Assembly: GCA_010645155.1 (NCBI GenBank)
Contig: CM021317.1
Location: 13,898,781-13,962,780 of the forward strand
DNA length: 64,000 nt
Direction of reading: 5' to 3'
Origin: Tigriopus japonicus
Lineage: Eukaryota; Arthropoda; Copepoda; Harpacticoida; Harpacticidae
Below the pieces are notes generated by a model that had not been told where the DNA came from, ran no database searches, and saw nothing but the letters and a program-made list of their open reading frames with translations. The position numbers were made by a program, and so were the translations under genes. Each line of letters starts with the position of its first letter. The stretch's first letter is position 1. Below are positions 49,201 through 54,496 of this stretch, one piece after another.

Positions 49201-50581
49201 AGGACTTGAGAAGGTTGGGATCGTCTCAAGTGGATCTTCAGGAAAGAGGAGTAAGAGCCCAACTGCTAGGGGCATATCTTATCCTCCCATATCACCAAAG
49301 TCTTTGAAGCGCGGTGTGGCAATCCACCCATCACAATCAATTAAGAACCCCCCACTTATCAAGAGCCGGCATGTGGTCTCAGCTGCCTCAATCATGGATG
49401 GCAACCAACAGACAACCACCACAAGCTTACACGGGGTTCCTGTTATTAAAGGTAGTACCTGATGATATTGTGATTTGTATGGAACAAATTTTGCAATTGT
49501 TGAATTTGCAGGGATACCACCAATTGAAGTTGGACCTTCAGAGGGTGAGGAGTCAGAAGCAACGGATAGTCCAGGTCAAGTTGGGAAGACCTTGGGCGGA
49601 GTTCGAGGTGGGAGGAGTGACAGATCTGCAGACACAAGGCGTTACCACACGGCAGGAGCTATTGAAGATATAAAGGTGAGAAATAACCTGTTGACAACAA
49701 ACTTTGGCCGGGAAAACAACTTCAATCTCTTTTATTTTGCTTCAGAAACAAGATGGCCGAGATCATACCATCCAAAAGCGACTTAGCTGGAACTATGGAC
49801 AACACATTCCCAACAATGATCTCCAATTGAAGAACAAAAACGTGGGGAAGTGCTTAAGTACAGATTCAATGCAATCATCTAGTGGTGTCAGCTCTACTGG
49901 ATCCCTTCATCTTTCCATTGGAAGTGAAATCGAGGAGCATCAACCCAAAACCTCTGGAAAAGAGGTCAAAGGTAACCATTTCGGCAAGCCTGAAAACAGA
50001 ACTAGCTGTCTTCTCCTGCCCAAGTAGCCCTTTTTAAAAACTACCAACCAAACTTTAATTGAATTCATTTTTTACAGATGATGTCGAGGTGTCTCAAAAG
50101 CATTCTCCAGCTGTTTCATTACACGTAAATGCTCCCACAACTCCCTCCAAGAGTCTCCCTTCAAGACCTTTCCCAACCTCCGCTTCCAACCATGGGCGTC
50201 CCTTTGCCGTCAAACCAACACCTCCGCCAGTTCCTCCTCGAGCCAATATTAACTCCAGCCAACACGTGTCTACCACCTATATCACCCAAGACGACGTGGT
50301 GGTCACTTCCTCCCCAAAGGTTGTGCCCAAACAAGGTCAAAAAGTTCCGAATACGAGTGCTCAAACTGTGCCTCAAGTCCAAATCTCGGTGACCAGTGTC
50401 ACGGGAGGAGTGGGAAACAACACCAAAGATGGGAGCAAAAGTGACGTCCTGAGTATTCGGGAACTATTGCTGAGCGACAACTCTGTCGAATCCTCGTGAG
50501 TGGTTGGACTAAATTCACTTTTAAAACGACGACCCCCTTCCTGAAAAAGGATGGTTTTATTTCTATTCAAGGAACGTATGA
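6776..50581 (+). CDS. PLEKHG5: PLEKHG5/Syx-type Rho guanine nucleotide exchange factor, 24 exons
   Basis: Predicted activator of a Rho GTPase (RhoA in the mammalian family) at membranes and junctions. Exons read by eye: 6776-7285, 23039-23192, 25905-26109, 26191-26278, 29615-29812, 30304-30401, 32303-32442, 34870-34958, 35347-35634, 36984-37092, 37172-37317, 37917-38117, 40956-41066, 41766-41915, 42335-42445, 42523-42669, 46966-47208, 48285-48599, 48734-48966, 49033-49451, 49512-49675, 49746-49971, 50078-50495, 50572-50581. All are GT-AG, all phases agree, and the total is 4,773 nt (1,590 residues). Order: His/Asn-rich and acidic N-terminus, basic segment (about 300-319), Ras-binding-like fold (about 386-465), DH (about 655-866) with the CR3 motif PMQRLTKYSLLL, PH (about 885-1010), Ser/Pro-rich tail, C-terminal S-N-V. 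This is the layout of human PLEKHG5, including the acidic and basic blocks before the Ras-binding fold and the PDZ ligand at the end. The gene hosts an antisense BTB gene. The 5' exons and start are less certain than exons 6-23. Confidence 0.9.
12205..12253 (+). mobile_element. LINE fragment
   Basis: About 49 bp, starting GAGCACCTCCAAAATCCAAG, parallels 52906-52955 inside the larger LINE fragment. Only this internal piece is recognisable here. Confidence 0.5.
13535..13916. mobile_element. TAGAGC-family inverted-repeat element
   Basis: Ends TAGAGCACTATTGTAAAATA and the reverse complement TAGAGCACTCTAATAGAAGA, with similarity inward for about 45 bp. Flanks GTCCAAGG and GTCCAAGC look like an 8-bp target duplication with one change. 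No coding capacity; a non-autonomous DNA transposon. Confidence 0.65.
14610..14623 (-). promoter_or_regulatory. CTCF-like motif in left arm of hairpin
   Basis: Read on the minus strand it is CCACTAGATGGCGC, fitting the conserved animal CTCF core CCASYAGRKGGCRS at every position. Binding is not shown. Confidence 0.4.
14990..15003 (+). promoter_or_regulatory. CTCF-like motif in right arm of hairpin
   Basis: CCACTAGATGGCGC on the plus strand, mirror copy of 14610-14623. The two motifs are divergent. Confidence 0.4.
15042..15649. other. Assembly gap
   Basis: 608 N. It begins three bases after the hairpin element, which suggests the repeat broke the assembly. Confidence 0.99.
16067..16332. mobile_element. 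TAGAGCC-family inverted-repeat element
   Basis: Left end GAGCCAATATAATCAAAAGA then GTACGTGCATAAGATT; the right end reversed reads GAGCCACTATAGAAAAGAGT then ACGTGCAAGATT. Same family as the elements at 13535 and 31363. Boundaries are approximate. Confidence 0.6.
16801..17268. mobile_element. Diverged GGGTAATGG/GGTCCGG-family element
   Basis: Left end GGGTGACGATGTGAGGTCCG then CAGTGTTACCAG; right end reversed gives GGTAATGGAGGTCCAGACGA then GCGTTGCCAG. Shares both ends with the cleaner copy at 23553. No coding capacity recognised. Confidence 0.55.
19668..19989 (+). pseudogene. Coding-like remnant of unknown origin
   Basis: A frame ending KKRSARKMNPDLNCF is followed, after a one-base shift, by a frame reading EIDAIYPEFDKYHHCHPGDN then EYWQKYKRLK. 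The second piece (19847-19980) is bounded by GCTTCAG and a GTAATT donor. Its phases do not fit the surrounding RhoGEF intron. I do not recognise the family; chance is possible. Confidence 0.25.
23039..23192 (+). CDS. PLEKHG5: RhoGEF exon 2 (Pro/Arg then Gln/His/Asn-rich)
   Basis: Acceptor GATTCCAG, donor CCAG|GTAAGG, 154 nt, phase 0 in and phase 1 out. The frame starting PPPTPPSRRPIPRSG and running into a His/Asn/Gln-rich segment is the only one that joins exons 1 and 3. Longer open frames here in other phases are shadows. Confidence 0.65.
23265..23470 (+). mobile_element. Half copy of the CCGCGGGCGGC foldback family
   Basis: Starts TAAATCATATTGCGAGCGGT then AAAACAAGGCCGTTGGCTGT. It matches both arms of the element at 58779 and continues into that element's inner sequence (TTTCACTTTAAGATACC). 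Only one arm is present. Confidence 0.6.
23553..23954. mobile_element. GGGTAATGGTGAC inverted-repeat element, 402 bp
   Basis: Left GGGTAATGGTGACAATGTGT then GAGGTCCGGACGAA; right reversed GGGTAATGGTGACGATGTGC then GGTCCGGACGAA. An open frame on the minus strand (23938-23537) shows no transposase feature. Non-autonomous DNA element; no clear target duplication. Confidence 0.7.
24325..24535. mobile_element. Buster-type hAT short element, degraded copy
   Basis: AGAGGTCAGCAACAG and GGGCCCAC repeats match the better copies at 53364 and 56348. The right end is eroded. Confidence 0.55.
25236..25778. mobile_element. GTAATTG/CAATTAC-rich element
   Basis: Ends CAGACCTTTGTCAATTAC and, reversed, CAGACTTGTGATGTAATTG, with many interspersed GTAATTG and CAATTAC words. 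This resembles hAT elements with short subterminal repeats. No target duplication found, so the limits are tentative. Confidence 0.35.
25905..26109 (+). CDS. PLEKHG5: RhoGEF exon 3 (acidic block)
   Basis: Acceptor TTTCCAG, donor AGAG|GTATTA, phase 1 in and phase 2 out. It encodes an acidic run DEDEDDEEDEDLDEDL. Human PLEKHG5 also has an acidic run shortly before its basic segment and Ras-binding fold. Confidence 0.75.
26191..26278 (+). CDS. PLEKHG5: RhoGEF exon 4 (basic segment)
   Basis: 88 nt, acceptor TTTGATAG, donor ACG|GTAAGA, phase 2 in and phase 0 out. It encodes GNKLKRRKAYYTRQRSDIT, which resembles the Lys/Arg-rich stretch just upstream of the Ras-binding fold in the human protein. 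It joins in frame to exon 5. Confidence 0.75.
26279..28888 (+). other. RhoGEF intron between exon 4 and the alternative first exon
   Basis: No repeat end or exon recognised. A (TTGG)n run lies at about 28222-28241. The last few hundred bases upstream of 28889 are GC-richer and may include the alternative promoter and 5' UTR. Confidence 0.4.
28889..29242 (+). CDS. PLEKHG5: Probable alternative first coding exon of the RhoGEF
   Basis: 118 codons from ATG 28889 (MFDLGELIRSRSNSFRMHR) to donor TCG|GTAAGG, phase 0, so it joins exon 5 exactly as exon 4 does. It is rich in Ser and Arg, with SFKEEYFGHGPLGMFLVVP near its end. No good acceptor precedes the ATG, which favours an alternative promoter and first exon. 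A weaker possibility is an in-frame acceptor at GCTCAG (ending 28834) that would make it internal. The product would be about 1,389 residues. Confidence 0.7.
29615..29812 (+). CDS. PLEKHG5: RhoGEF exon 5
   Basis: Acceptor ACTTTCAG, donor AAG|GTAAGC, 66 codons, phase 0 on both sides. It starts GRSKSLTSIDALNP and ends QRRRKLSTTGK. It is the common exon onto which either N-terminus can splice. Confidence 0.85.
29919..29969 (+). CDS. Candidate alternative terminal exon after RhoGEF exon 5
   Basis: A strong acceptor (TTTTCTTCCCCCAACTCCAG) is followed in phase 0 by 16 codons ANKKFLAERGKHIHKF and TAG. Spliced to exon 5 it would end the protein before the Ras-binding and DH domains. No donor lies inside it. 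It could equally be a decoy acceptor. Confidence 0.3.
   Translation, partial: ANKKFLAERGKHIHKF
30304..30401 (+). CDS. PLEKHG5: RhoGEF exon 6 (first half of Ras-binding-like fold)
   Basis: Acceptor TTTTGCAG, donor TCAG|GTAAGA, phase 0 in and phase 2 out. It encodes EFLTVSFECFDGERG and PATRGTCLR, the beta-hairpin and start of the helix of a Raf/PLEKHG5-type Ras-binding fold. It is completed by exon 7. Confidence 0.9.
31363..31599. mobile_element. TAGAGCC-family inverted-repeat element, 237 bp
   Basis: Left TAGAGCCACTGTGGCAAAAT then AGTACGCGCATGAG; right reversed TAGAGCCATTACAACTAGAA then GAGTATGCTCATGAG. Flanks GACCGAAC and GGTCAAAC could be a decayed 8-bp duplication. Confidence 0.65.
31713..31937 (+). 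CDS. Candidate optional RhoGEF exon (in the exon 6-7 intron)
   Basis: Open frame ending in donor GATAG|GTGCTC, phase 2. It encodes NQDWLSLSNSNGSLPDLRK and RTSRTLSRIHSKSD, Ser/Arg-rich like the rest of the gene. A start at ATG 31753 or an acceptor near 31712 are both possible, and the acceptor side is poor in pyrimidines. It joins in phase to the next candidate exon at 32015. As a cassette it would split the Ras-binding fold, so an alternative N-terminus seems more likely. Confidence 0.45.
32015..32176 (+). CDS. Candidate optional RhoGEF exon 2 of the pair
   Basis: Acceptor TGGCACTCTTCAG, then an open frame starting LPELIRSQSLPEGSSHGE and ending SHSRKMSLR. The donor CGCAG|GTCTTT is weak beyond GT. 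162 nt, phase 2 on both sides, so it is compatible with both 31713-31937 and exon 7. Confidence 0.45.
32303..32442 (+). CDS. PLEKHG5: RhoGEF exon 7 (second half of Ras-binding-like fold)
   Basis: Acceptor TTTCTTCCAG, donor CGAG|GTGAGC, phase 2 in and phase 1 out. Joined to exon 6 it gives TCLREAIATVCERRGI, then INVYLDNSTTPLPL and WLGGKLISIR, the helix-strand pattern of the family's Ras-binding fold. Confidence 0.92.
32443..34869 (+). other. RhoGEF intron 7
   Basis: AT-rich; nothing firmly recognised. A CAGGGGGCGGCAAAAGTATC string at about 33517 resembles a mariner-like terminus but has no partner. Confidence 0.4.
34870..34958 (+). CDS. PLEKHG5: RhoGEF exon 8 (Ser-rich linker)
   Basis: Long pyrimidine tract ending CTCTTTCAG, donor AAT|GTAAGT, phase 1 in and phase 0 out. 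It encodes a Ser/Arg/Pro linker including ISVTAPPSRKASAVSN. Confidence 0.88.
35347..35634 (+). CDS. PLEKHG5: RhoGEF exon 9 (Ser/Thr-rich linker)
   Basis: Acceptor CGTTGCAG, donor AAG|GTAAGA, 96 codons, phase 0. Low-complexity Ser/Thr/Asn sequence ending NRWSGLWGTSSK. A similar NR...FSGFF motif precedes the DH domain in human PLEKHG5. Confidence 0.88.
35635..36983 (+). other. RhoGEF intron 9
   Basis: No repeat end, exon or RNA gene recognised apart from a short ATAAGC tandem at about 36325-36342. Confidence 0.4.
36984..37092 (+). CDS. PLEKHG5: RhoGEF exon 10
   Basis: Acceptor GTGGATAG, donor GAAG|GTAAAC, phase 0 in and phase 1 out. It encodes LDTYSKIGIPKL and an acidic end FEDEVEE, matching the LHTYSLFGLPRL-acidic block of the human protein just before its DH domain. 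Confidence 0.92.
37172..37317 (+). CDS. PLEKHG5: RhoGEF exon 11 (DH domain start)
   Basis: Acceptor ATGTGCAG, donor GAT|GTGAGT, phase 1 in and phase 0 out. It contains AAIWELVETEVAYIRTLKVI, the first conserved helix (CR1) of a Dbl-homology domain. Confidence 0.97.
37545..37640 (-). mobile_element. LINE 3' end fragment
   Basis: On the minus strand it encodes QPTIQGLSRSANSNSLVDQIS, the C-terminal peptide shared with the copies at 53090, 56040 and 61540, followed by the same 3' UTR start. Confidence 0.75.
37917..38117 (+). CDS. PLEKHG5: RhoGEF exon 12 (DH domain)
   Basis: Acceptor ATTTCAG, donor AAG|GTAAGA, 67 codons, phase 0. It contains LFLNCLCNLQNNSIL and LFCNIPEIYTANRIFW, close to the corresponding DH helices of human PLEKHG5. 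Confidence 0.97.
38118..40955 (+). other. RhoGEF intron 12
   Basis: Includes an isolated TAGAGC-family end at about 39380-39428 and a GAGAGAGAGA run near 39000. Otherwise no feature recognised. Confidence 0.4.
39380..39428. mobile_element. Solo right end of a TAGAGC-family element
   Basis: CTAGATGGCGTTGTTGATGA then CTGCACTCTTCTACGACAGT parallels the right arm of the hairpin at 14575 (CTAGATGGCG...ATGACTGTACTCTT). The left end is not convincing. Confidence 0.45.
40956..41066 (+). CDS. PLEKHG5: RhoGEF exon 13 (DH domain)
   Basis: Acceptor TTCTTCCAG, donor GCG|GTGAGT, 37 codons, phase 0. Begins FEEIFSPYSRYCSDQ and ends EIFKAYLA, the middle helices of the DH domain. Confidence 0.97.
41067..41765 (+). 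other. RhoGEF intron 13, nothing recognised
   Basis: 699 bp between two DH-domain exons. No repeat end, exon or RNA gene seen. Confidence 0.4.
41766..41915 (+). CDS. PLEKHG5: RhoGEF exon 14 (DH domain, CR3)
   Basis: Acceptor CATGCAG, donor ATG|GTAAGA, 50 codons, phase 0. It carries the DH signature LVRPMQRLTKYSLLLKAIL (about residues 796-815), the helix that contacts the GTPase. Confidence 0.98.
42335..42445 (+). CDS. PLEKHG5: RhoGEF exon 15 (DH C-terminal helix)
   Basis: Acceptor GTTTCCAG, donor GTT|GTGAGT, 37 codons, phase 0. It encodes VNSHLRQRQEHERLKTIAAR and IEAYEPV, the long helix linking DH to PH. Confidence 0.96.
42523..42669 (+). CDS. PLEKHG5: RhoGEF exon 16 (DH-PH junction)
   Basis: Acceptor CATTCCAG, donor AAG|GTAAGT, 49 codons, phase 0. 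It ends FLLYEGDLKLREGLASK, the first PH strand. The following intron hosts the antisense BTB gene. Confidence 0.96.
42914..43838. mobile_element. hAT-type element, 925 bp, with 8-bp target duplication
   Basis: Ends TAGGGACAGGAAGTTAAGAC and, reversed, TAGGGACAGGAACTTAAGAC, about 28 bp with one mismatch. Flanked by CTGATGAG at 42906-42913 and 43839-43846. Many copies of the words AGACGAATAAA and AGACGAAAAAA crowd both ends. No transposase frame, so non-autonomous. TAG-type ends and an nTnnnnAn duplication fit the Ac type of hAT. Confidence 0.85.
44042..45208 (-). CDS. BTB-C2H2 zinc finger protein, nested antisense in the RhoGEF intron
   Basis: Two exons on the minus strand, 45208-44357 and 44293-44042, joined across a 63-bp intron (GTAAGC to CATTTCCAG), phase 0. 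367 residues. BTB fold at about 15-115: FTDVTFCIG, CAHSAILSPLSPWI, then VTVEKMLETIYTGQ. Four C2H2 fingers: C176-C179-H192-H197, C213-C216-H229-H234, C287-C290-H303-H307, C324-C327-H340-H345; the intron falls just before finger three. BTB domains mediate dimerisation and the fingers suggest a sequence-specific nuclear regulator; targets are unknown. Fingers 2 and 4 share an HLGxxHxK unit followed by an acidic or polar tail. The first Met precedes the BTB fold directly, so the start is likely right. No specific ortholog is claimed. Confidence 0.88.
46249..46364. mobile_element. 116-bp palindromic element
   Basis: TTTCAAAAATACACACTAGG then TCCGAT at the left, and reversed TTTCAAAATACACACTAGGT then CCGAT at the right. 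Internal spacer of about 55 bp. A tiny non-autonomous inverted-repeat element or a structured regulatory sequence. Confidence 0.6.
46966..47208 (+). CDS. PLEKHG5: RhoGEF exon 17 (PH domain)
   Basis: Acceptor CGTTTCCAG, donor AAG|GTAATT, 81 codons, phase 0. It contains MDIHAFLFSDMLLICKNLNK and FTLHSSENKVIK, the central PH strands. Confidence 0.97.
47209..48284 (+). other. RhoGEF intron 17 with an unexplained open frame
   Basis: About 147 codons stay open at 47721-48164 (for example FNRHVETAAFDENEGSTKIK). No good acceptor and donor frame it, and it does not resemble the family at this position. Confidence 0.3.
48285..48599 (+). CDS. PLEKHG5: RhoGEF exon 18 (PH C-terminal helix and tail)
   Basis: Acceptor TTCATTGCAG, donor CAA|GTAAGT, 105 codons, phase 0. 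It begins SWKEQIQKAKDLYEEAK, the PH C-terminal helix, then an acidic EEEEL and a Ser/Gly-rich tail ending RRNRSFELQ. Confidence 0.95.
48734..48966 (+). CDS. PLEKHG5: RhoGEF exon 19 (Ser/Thr/Pro-rich tail)
   Basis: Acceptor CTCCCCTCAG, donor CAAG|GTAAAA, phase 0 in and phase 2 out. Low-complexity Ser/Thr/Pro tail starting SQHNLGVVQPTNP. Confidence 0.9.
49033..49451 (+). CDS. PLEKHG5: RhoGEF exon 20 (Ser/Pro-rich tail)
   Basis: Acceptor ACCTTTCAG, donor AAAG|GTAGTA, phase 2 in and phase 1 out. It includes several SP sites (SKSPTARG, YPPISPKS), so phosphorylation is plausible but not shown. Confidence 0.9.
49512..49675 (+). CDS. PLEKHG5: RhoGEF exon 21
   Basis: Acceptor AATTTGCAG, donor AAG|GTGAGA, phase 1 in and phase 0 out. 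Gly/Arg-rich, ending RRYHTAGAIEDIK. Confidence 0.9.
49746..49971 (+). CDS. PLEKHG5: RhoGEF exon 22
   Basis: Acceptor TTGCTTCAG, donor AAAG|GTAACC, phase 0 in and phase 1 out. It encodes IQKRLSWNYG and a Ser-rich block STDSMQSSSGVSSTGSLHL. Confidence 0.9.
50078..50495 (+). CDS. PLEKHG5: RhoGEF exon 23 (Pro-rich tail, C-terminal helix)
   Basis: Acceptor TTTTTTACAG, phase 1 in. It contains the proline cluster KPTPPPVPPR, a possible SH3 ligand, and ends VLSIRELLLSDNSVES. Reading on gives Ser-stop at 50499, but a strong donor TC|GTGAGT at 50496 permits splicing to a terminal micro-exon. Confidence 0.9.
50572..50581 (+). CDS. PLEKHG5: RhoGEF exon 24: 10-nt terminal micro-exon giving C-terminal S-N-V
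   Basis: After a 76-bp intron (GTGAGT to a TTTTATTTCTATTCAAG acceptor) the sequence G AAC GTA TGA completes Ser and adds Asn-Val-stop. The resulting end, ELLLSDNSVESSNV, is a class I PDZ ligand (S-X-V). Human PLEKHG5 also ends in S-E-V after a Leu-Leu-Leu block at the same distance. The splice is inferred, and the unspliced reading ends in Ser-Ser. Confidence 0.6.
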
Positions 50582-51430
50582 CAAAACCCTTTCTGAGGAC
50601 GCTTGGGAAGGGAGAGCCCTGCATAATTTACCAAAGCCCAAGGCTTCATCATGGACGACTACTTGTTGCCTACCATTGTGATTTTATGGGAATATTCAAA
50701 TGAGTTCGAAAGGTTCCACTGCCTTCGCTCTAACGGCCTAACCTATTTTTTCCCTCTTGCACAATCGTTACCCAAGATGGGAGAAGTCATAGAAAACATA
50801 CGAAGAAAACTTATGTTAATAATAGCTCATGTATTGTAGTCGATCCTTAGCATATCATGAATCACACAAACCATTTAGCCTCATCCGACGTCAATATCCT
50901 TTGATTCCATCAAATGAATGGCTCAGTGTTCCATTGCCCATCCCAGAGGCCTTTGCAAAGCCAGCCAACCAGATGTAGCACGTGTTTTGTTCGGTTCGGA
51001 CACCGAAACGTACAGTTTTGGTTGCTCTTTAAACCAAATGGGGGAAACCTGACGCTTGTCACACTCGAATTTATGTTTTTCTTCTGTCAATAATGCCCCA
51101 TTTATATGGGTTGTTTTGCCTCGGAAAATTCACGAACATGGCAAAAACACCCTGCAAGGTGATCTCCATTAAGTGTTTGGTCCCAGAAACGATAAATGAT
51201 GTGATATAACCGTGTTTCTTTGCTTTAAAACCAACCAACCAAGTGTCGCGCTCTAGGCATCTTTTTGAGTTTTATCCTATTCATGTTATGAGACATATAT
51301 TGAACAAAGTTACAATCCTTGCCTGTACAACCACAATAACCATTGAATATAATGATACCATGTCCTTGATCATATATGACATGTCGGGTTTATAACTTGC
51401 CTCTGAAATAAAACCATGACACACAAAAAA
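50582..51430 (+). other. RhoGEF 3' UTR with candidate polyadenylation signal
   Basis: No coding signal follows the stop. An AATAAA at 51407-51412, followed by CATGACACAC and an A run, is the first good poly(A) signal. The exact cleavage site cannot be set from sequence. Confidence 0.45.
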
Positions 51431-51981
51431 AATTGACTTTTTTCTCATCCTAGAGGTGCGCCACTTAAATTAAGGGCTCTGTTTCAATCATGGATAGGAA
51501 AAAATAATGTTTGGTGTGCTAATAACTATAAATAAAAGGCGGGAAAATAATCGTTTTTTCGATGGATAAGAAGGTTTTTATGTTGAAAAATGGCGCTTTA
51601 TGTGATAAAAATAGAGAATGCGATACTTATGATTTTAAGGTAACAAAATAACACTCAAAATTATTGGGTTACAAAGTTTTATTGTCGTAAATACCTTTTT
51701 GATCATGAACATAATTGAGTCCAACGTATTTATTCAACAAAATTCAGTCATATGGAGGGTAAAATCATTCTTCCACAACTCTCACTTTTACAACTTGTTG
51801 AATTTTTTACTCTTATTGAATGATCTCAATTTCTATACCTGAGTAAATATCACGTTTCAAGAAAAAAAGTCGTATGTTCAGGATTATAGACTTGAGAACA
51901 AAGTCAAGGAGCCTTTGTTGTTGATCTAATTTCTAAAGTTGATATAACTTTGAATTTCCACATACGGGTCCACATAAATCC

Positions 51982-52608
51982 TTGTTTTTATTTCCGAATT
52001 TTGAAACCGACTGGCCTCTCACAGGAGCGCCAACCTCCAATACGTCTCAGAACCCCTGTCTTTTAGGTGACATCAATCTTTCAACTCTACCTTTTACAAA
52101 TGGTACGAATATGGAGAAACATTGCTATTGCACTTACCAGTTTTCAAATAACTTGAAGCAAAAAAACTCTTTCCAAATAATATTGTGCACTATATTTGCA
52201 AATTACATTAGCATTTCTCCTCATAGGTTTAGATCAATAACAAATTCACAAAACAAAAAAGTAAAACTCGCGCCTGTTCGGTCGTTTGTTGCTTGTTGTG
52301 GACTTCATGGACATTTTGATAATTTGAGTAAAACGTACAGAAGGACGTCTTTTTCCCCCTTTCTTTTTTTTCTTATGTTCGTCAGAAGGTATAATTCTAG
52401 CTTGACAGTGAGGCAAAGATGTCTCTTTTTGCTCTTGCGTTTTTTTCCGCCTTTATACCTTCTGTATGTATTTAACATTGAGACAAATGCAAAACTGAGA
52501 ATAAAGTTTCTTATATTCATTCAAACTTCCATTCAATATCCAGTTGAAAGTGGGGAAGGCATTTCAAACGTGCAGCTGGATCTATCGCTCTTTCAAGTTC
52601 AGAGATAG
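51982..52608 (+). other. Long open frame, possible LINE endonuclease remnant at its start
   Basis: About 208 codons without a stop and without an early ATG. Near its start, PCLLGDINLSTLPF resembles the GD-x-N motif of LINE-type endonucleases. The rest is hydrophobic and unrecognised. It lies just upstream of clear LINE reverse-transcriptase sequence. Confidence 0.3.
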
Positions 52609-52629
52609 TATTACGATACAATACGATAC

Positions 52630-53258
52630 AAGTCGATTGTTCAGCCGCATCTTGAATATGCCTCACCCATTTGGGCTCCAATGAGTTCAGCAGGTTTGCA
52701 AAAGGTCGAGCAGGTCCAAAGATGTTTTACTAGGAATGAGAGAACTCTCGTATTGGGAGAGGCTCCAGAAGTTAGGGCTGTACAGTACTCAGAGAAGGTA
52801 TGAAAGGTATCTGATATTGTATGTTTTCAAGAGGATTCATGGGCTCTGTCCTAACCCAGGATTTGAGATCAGTTGTAACGATCGTAGATGTTTTACGTGC
52901 GTTCTGAGAGCACCTCCAAATCCTAAGGAATCAAGAAGGCTAGTTCGAACAATGAAGTCCTCGTCTCTTTCATTTTCATCCTCCATCATTGTTCAATTTT
53001 TTACCCACCATTCTTCGTCGGGAATTATGTAAGACCTGATCCTCTTATAGCATTTAAGGCAGGATTTGACAAATTTTTAAATACCACTCCTGACCAACCC
53101 ACTATACAAGGGTTGTACAGATCTGCCAACGGTAACTCATTGGTAGATCAAATTTCATATAAACATTAATTATAGAAACTATATTAATGATTGACTCTCT
53201 TTACAGGGAATCCCATTCCTTGTTGCGGTATTAAAAAATCCGCCCCCCCCCCGCAAAA
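52630..53258 (+). mobile_element. LINE 3' fragment (end of reverse transcriptase ORF and 3' UTR)
   Basis: Frames read VQPHLEYASPIWAP, then ELSYWERLQKLGLYSTQRRY and LILYVFKRIHGL, then DKFLNTTPDQPTIQGLYRSA, the typical C-terminus of non-LTR retrotransposon ORF2, with frameshifts between. The 3' UTR ends in a C run and an A run. Decayed and 5'-truncated. Confidence 0.85.
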
Positions 53259-53363
53259 AAAACAGGGAGTCCAAGACATCAAGTGAAAGATGCTCACTTG
53301 CTGATATGTTCATCATGTCTTTTTCCGCTAACCTGATTGACCGCTTTTCCCTATGCTCTAGCC

Positions 53364-53580
53364 CAGGGGTCGTCAACAGCTTATTGGTCAAGGCCCGCCA
53401 AATTTACTATGTGTAGTCAGCGGCCTAGCTGATCCTGGAAGGTCCATGGGACCACAAATCTACTATCAAAGAGCTCTGGGCCGACGAGCACAATACTGTA
53501 GATGCTCTCAGGCCCACTATTTTGGATTTTCCCATAGCTCCTGGGCCCACCAACAACCACCCACTGGTTGCCAACCACTG
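53364..53580. mobile_element. Buster-type hAT short element, 217 bp
   Basis: CAGGGGTCGTCAACAGC at the left, and reversed CAGTGGTTGGCAACCAGTGG at the right, with inner GGCCCGCC and GGGCCCACC words shared with the copies at 24325 and 56348. Target duplication not preserved. Confidence 0.7.
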
Positions 53581-54283
53581 CAGGAACTCCAAAAAAATGC
53601 GTTCACGTGCAACAAGTGCCTTAAGTTAACAACGAGGATATATTTAAAAACTAAAGACGGTATCACGCACCTGGTAAGTTAGGGCATTTCTTCCAAGTCA
53701 ACAAAACAAAACAAAGGAAAAGGAAACAGCTAGTTTTCAATTGACTAATTGGCGGGAGCTTCAAATTTGATAAAATCGACTCAACAAGTGTAATCGAACA
53801 AATAAACTGAGGATGAGGCCAAAGTGGCTACGGTTGCGTCAGAGTCAAGACTAACCCTCCGAAATATCTTAATTCTTACGCAATTCCCATTCTTCGTTTT
53901 CACAATCAATCGGGAAAACTTTCTCTCTTTACTTCAAGACTTCAAGGAATGCCTCAACGAATGTAAACTCGCCTGTTCTTTTCTTTTCTTTTCGTGTCTT
54001 ATTCGACAGAATTTCACCTTGTGCTTTTAAGCAACTCGACGTACTAAGCAAAAATGCTGATTCGGACATTTACCTTACGCAGAATTGACTTACAAAATCG
54101 TCAGAAATTTAAACAAGGAATAATGATGATATATTCTTGAAATTCCATTTTTACAATCATTGAGCTTGTGCATCCATATTTACAGAACTTATCCTAAAAC
54201 AATACATTTATCTATTTCTGGCCCCGGTTCAGATCGTGGGTAGCCCTCTAGATCCCTTCTTTCCTTACACTTTCTAGTCACGC

Positions 54284-54496
54284 TCACTTTGACCCATTTA
54301 GGCCCCAAGCAACGGAACCCTTAACTGAACCTGAGGACTCTTGGTTCTTGACCTTCTTCCCACGAATCCCAAAGCTGTACACATTCAGGATAACATCAAT
54401 CAAGAACTCCAAGAACTCAATGGCCATAACCACGGAAATTCCCAAGTACAACGAGAGGGCGCCACCTAAAGCTGAGATCATGGTTCCATCTGACCA
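54284..54496 (-). CDS. DEG/ENaC exon: M2 and cytosolic tail
   Basis: Acceptor TCCTTCTAG (chosen because it restores phase 0; the nearby GGTCAG does not). It encodes SALGGALSLYLGISVVMAIE, the M2 segment with the G-I-S selectivity filter, and a 35-residue tail ending at TGA. Confidence 0.95.
   Translation of the reverse strand, partial: WSDGTMISALGGALSLYLGISVVMAIEFLEFLIDVILNVYSFGIRGKKVKNQESSGSVKGSVAWGLNGSK

Larger units (their letters stand above)
51431..54283. other. Convergent intergenic region
   Basis: Space between the 3' ends of the RhoGEF and channel genes. Contains an open frame of possible LINE origin (51982-52608), LINE sequence and a Buster-type element. 53590-54283 shows no further feature. 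Confidence 0.5.

Noticed and set aside
54284..54489. Starting the M2 exon at GGTCAG|ATGG
   Set aside because: It gives phase 1, which does not match the preceding donor. TTCTAG|TGG gives phase 0 and has the better pyrimidine tract.
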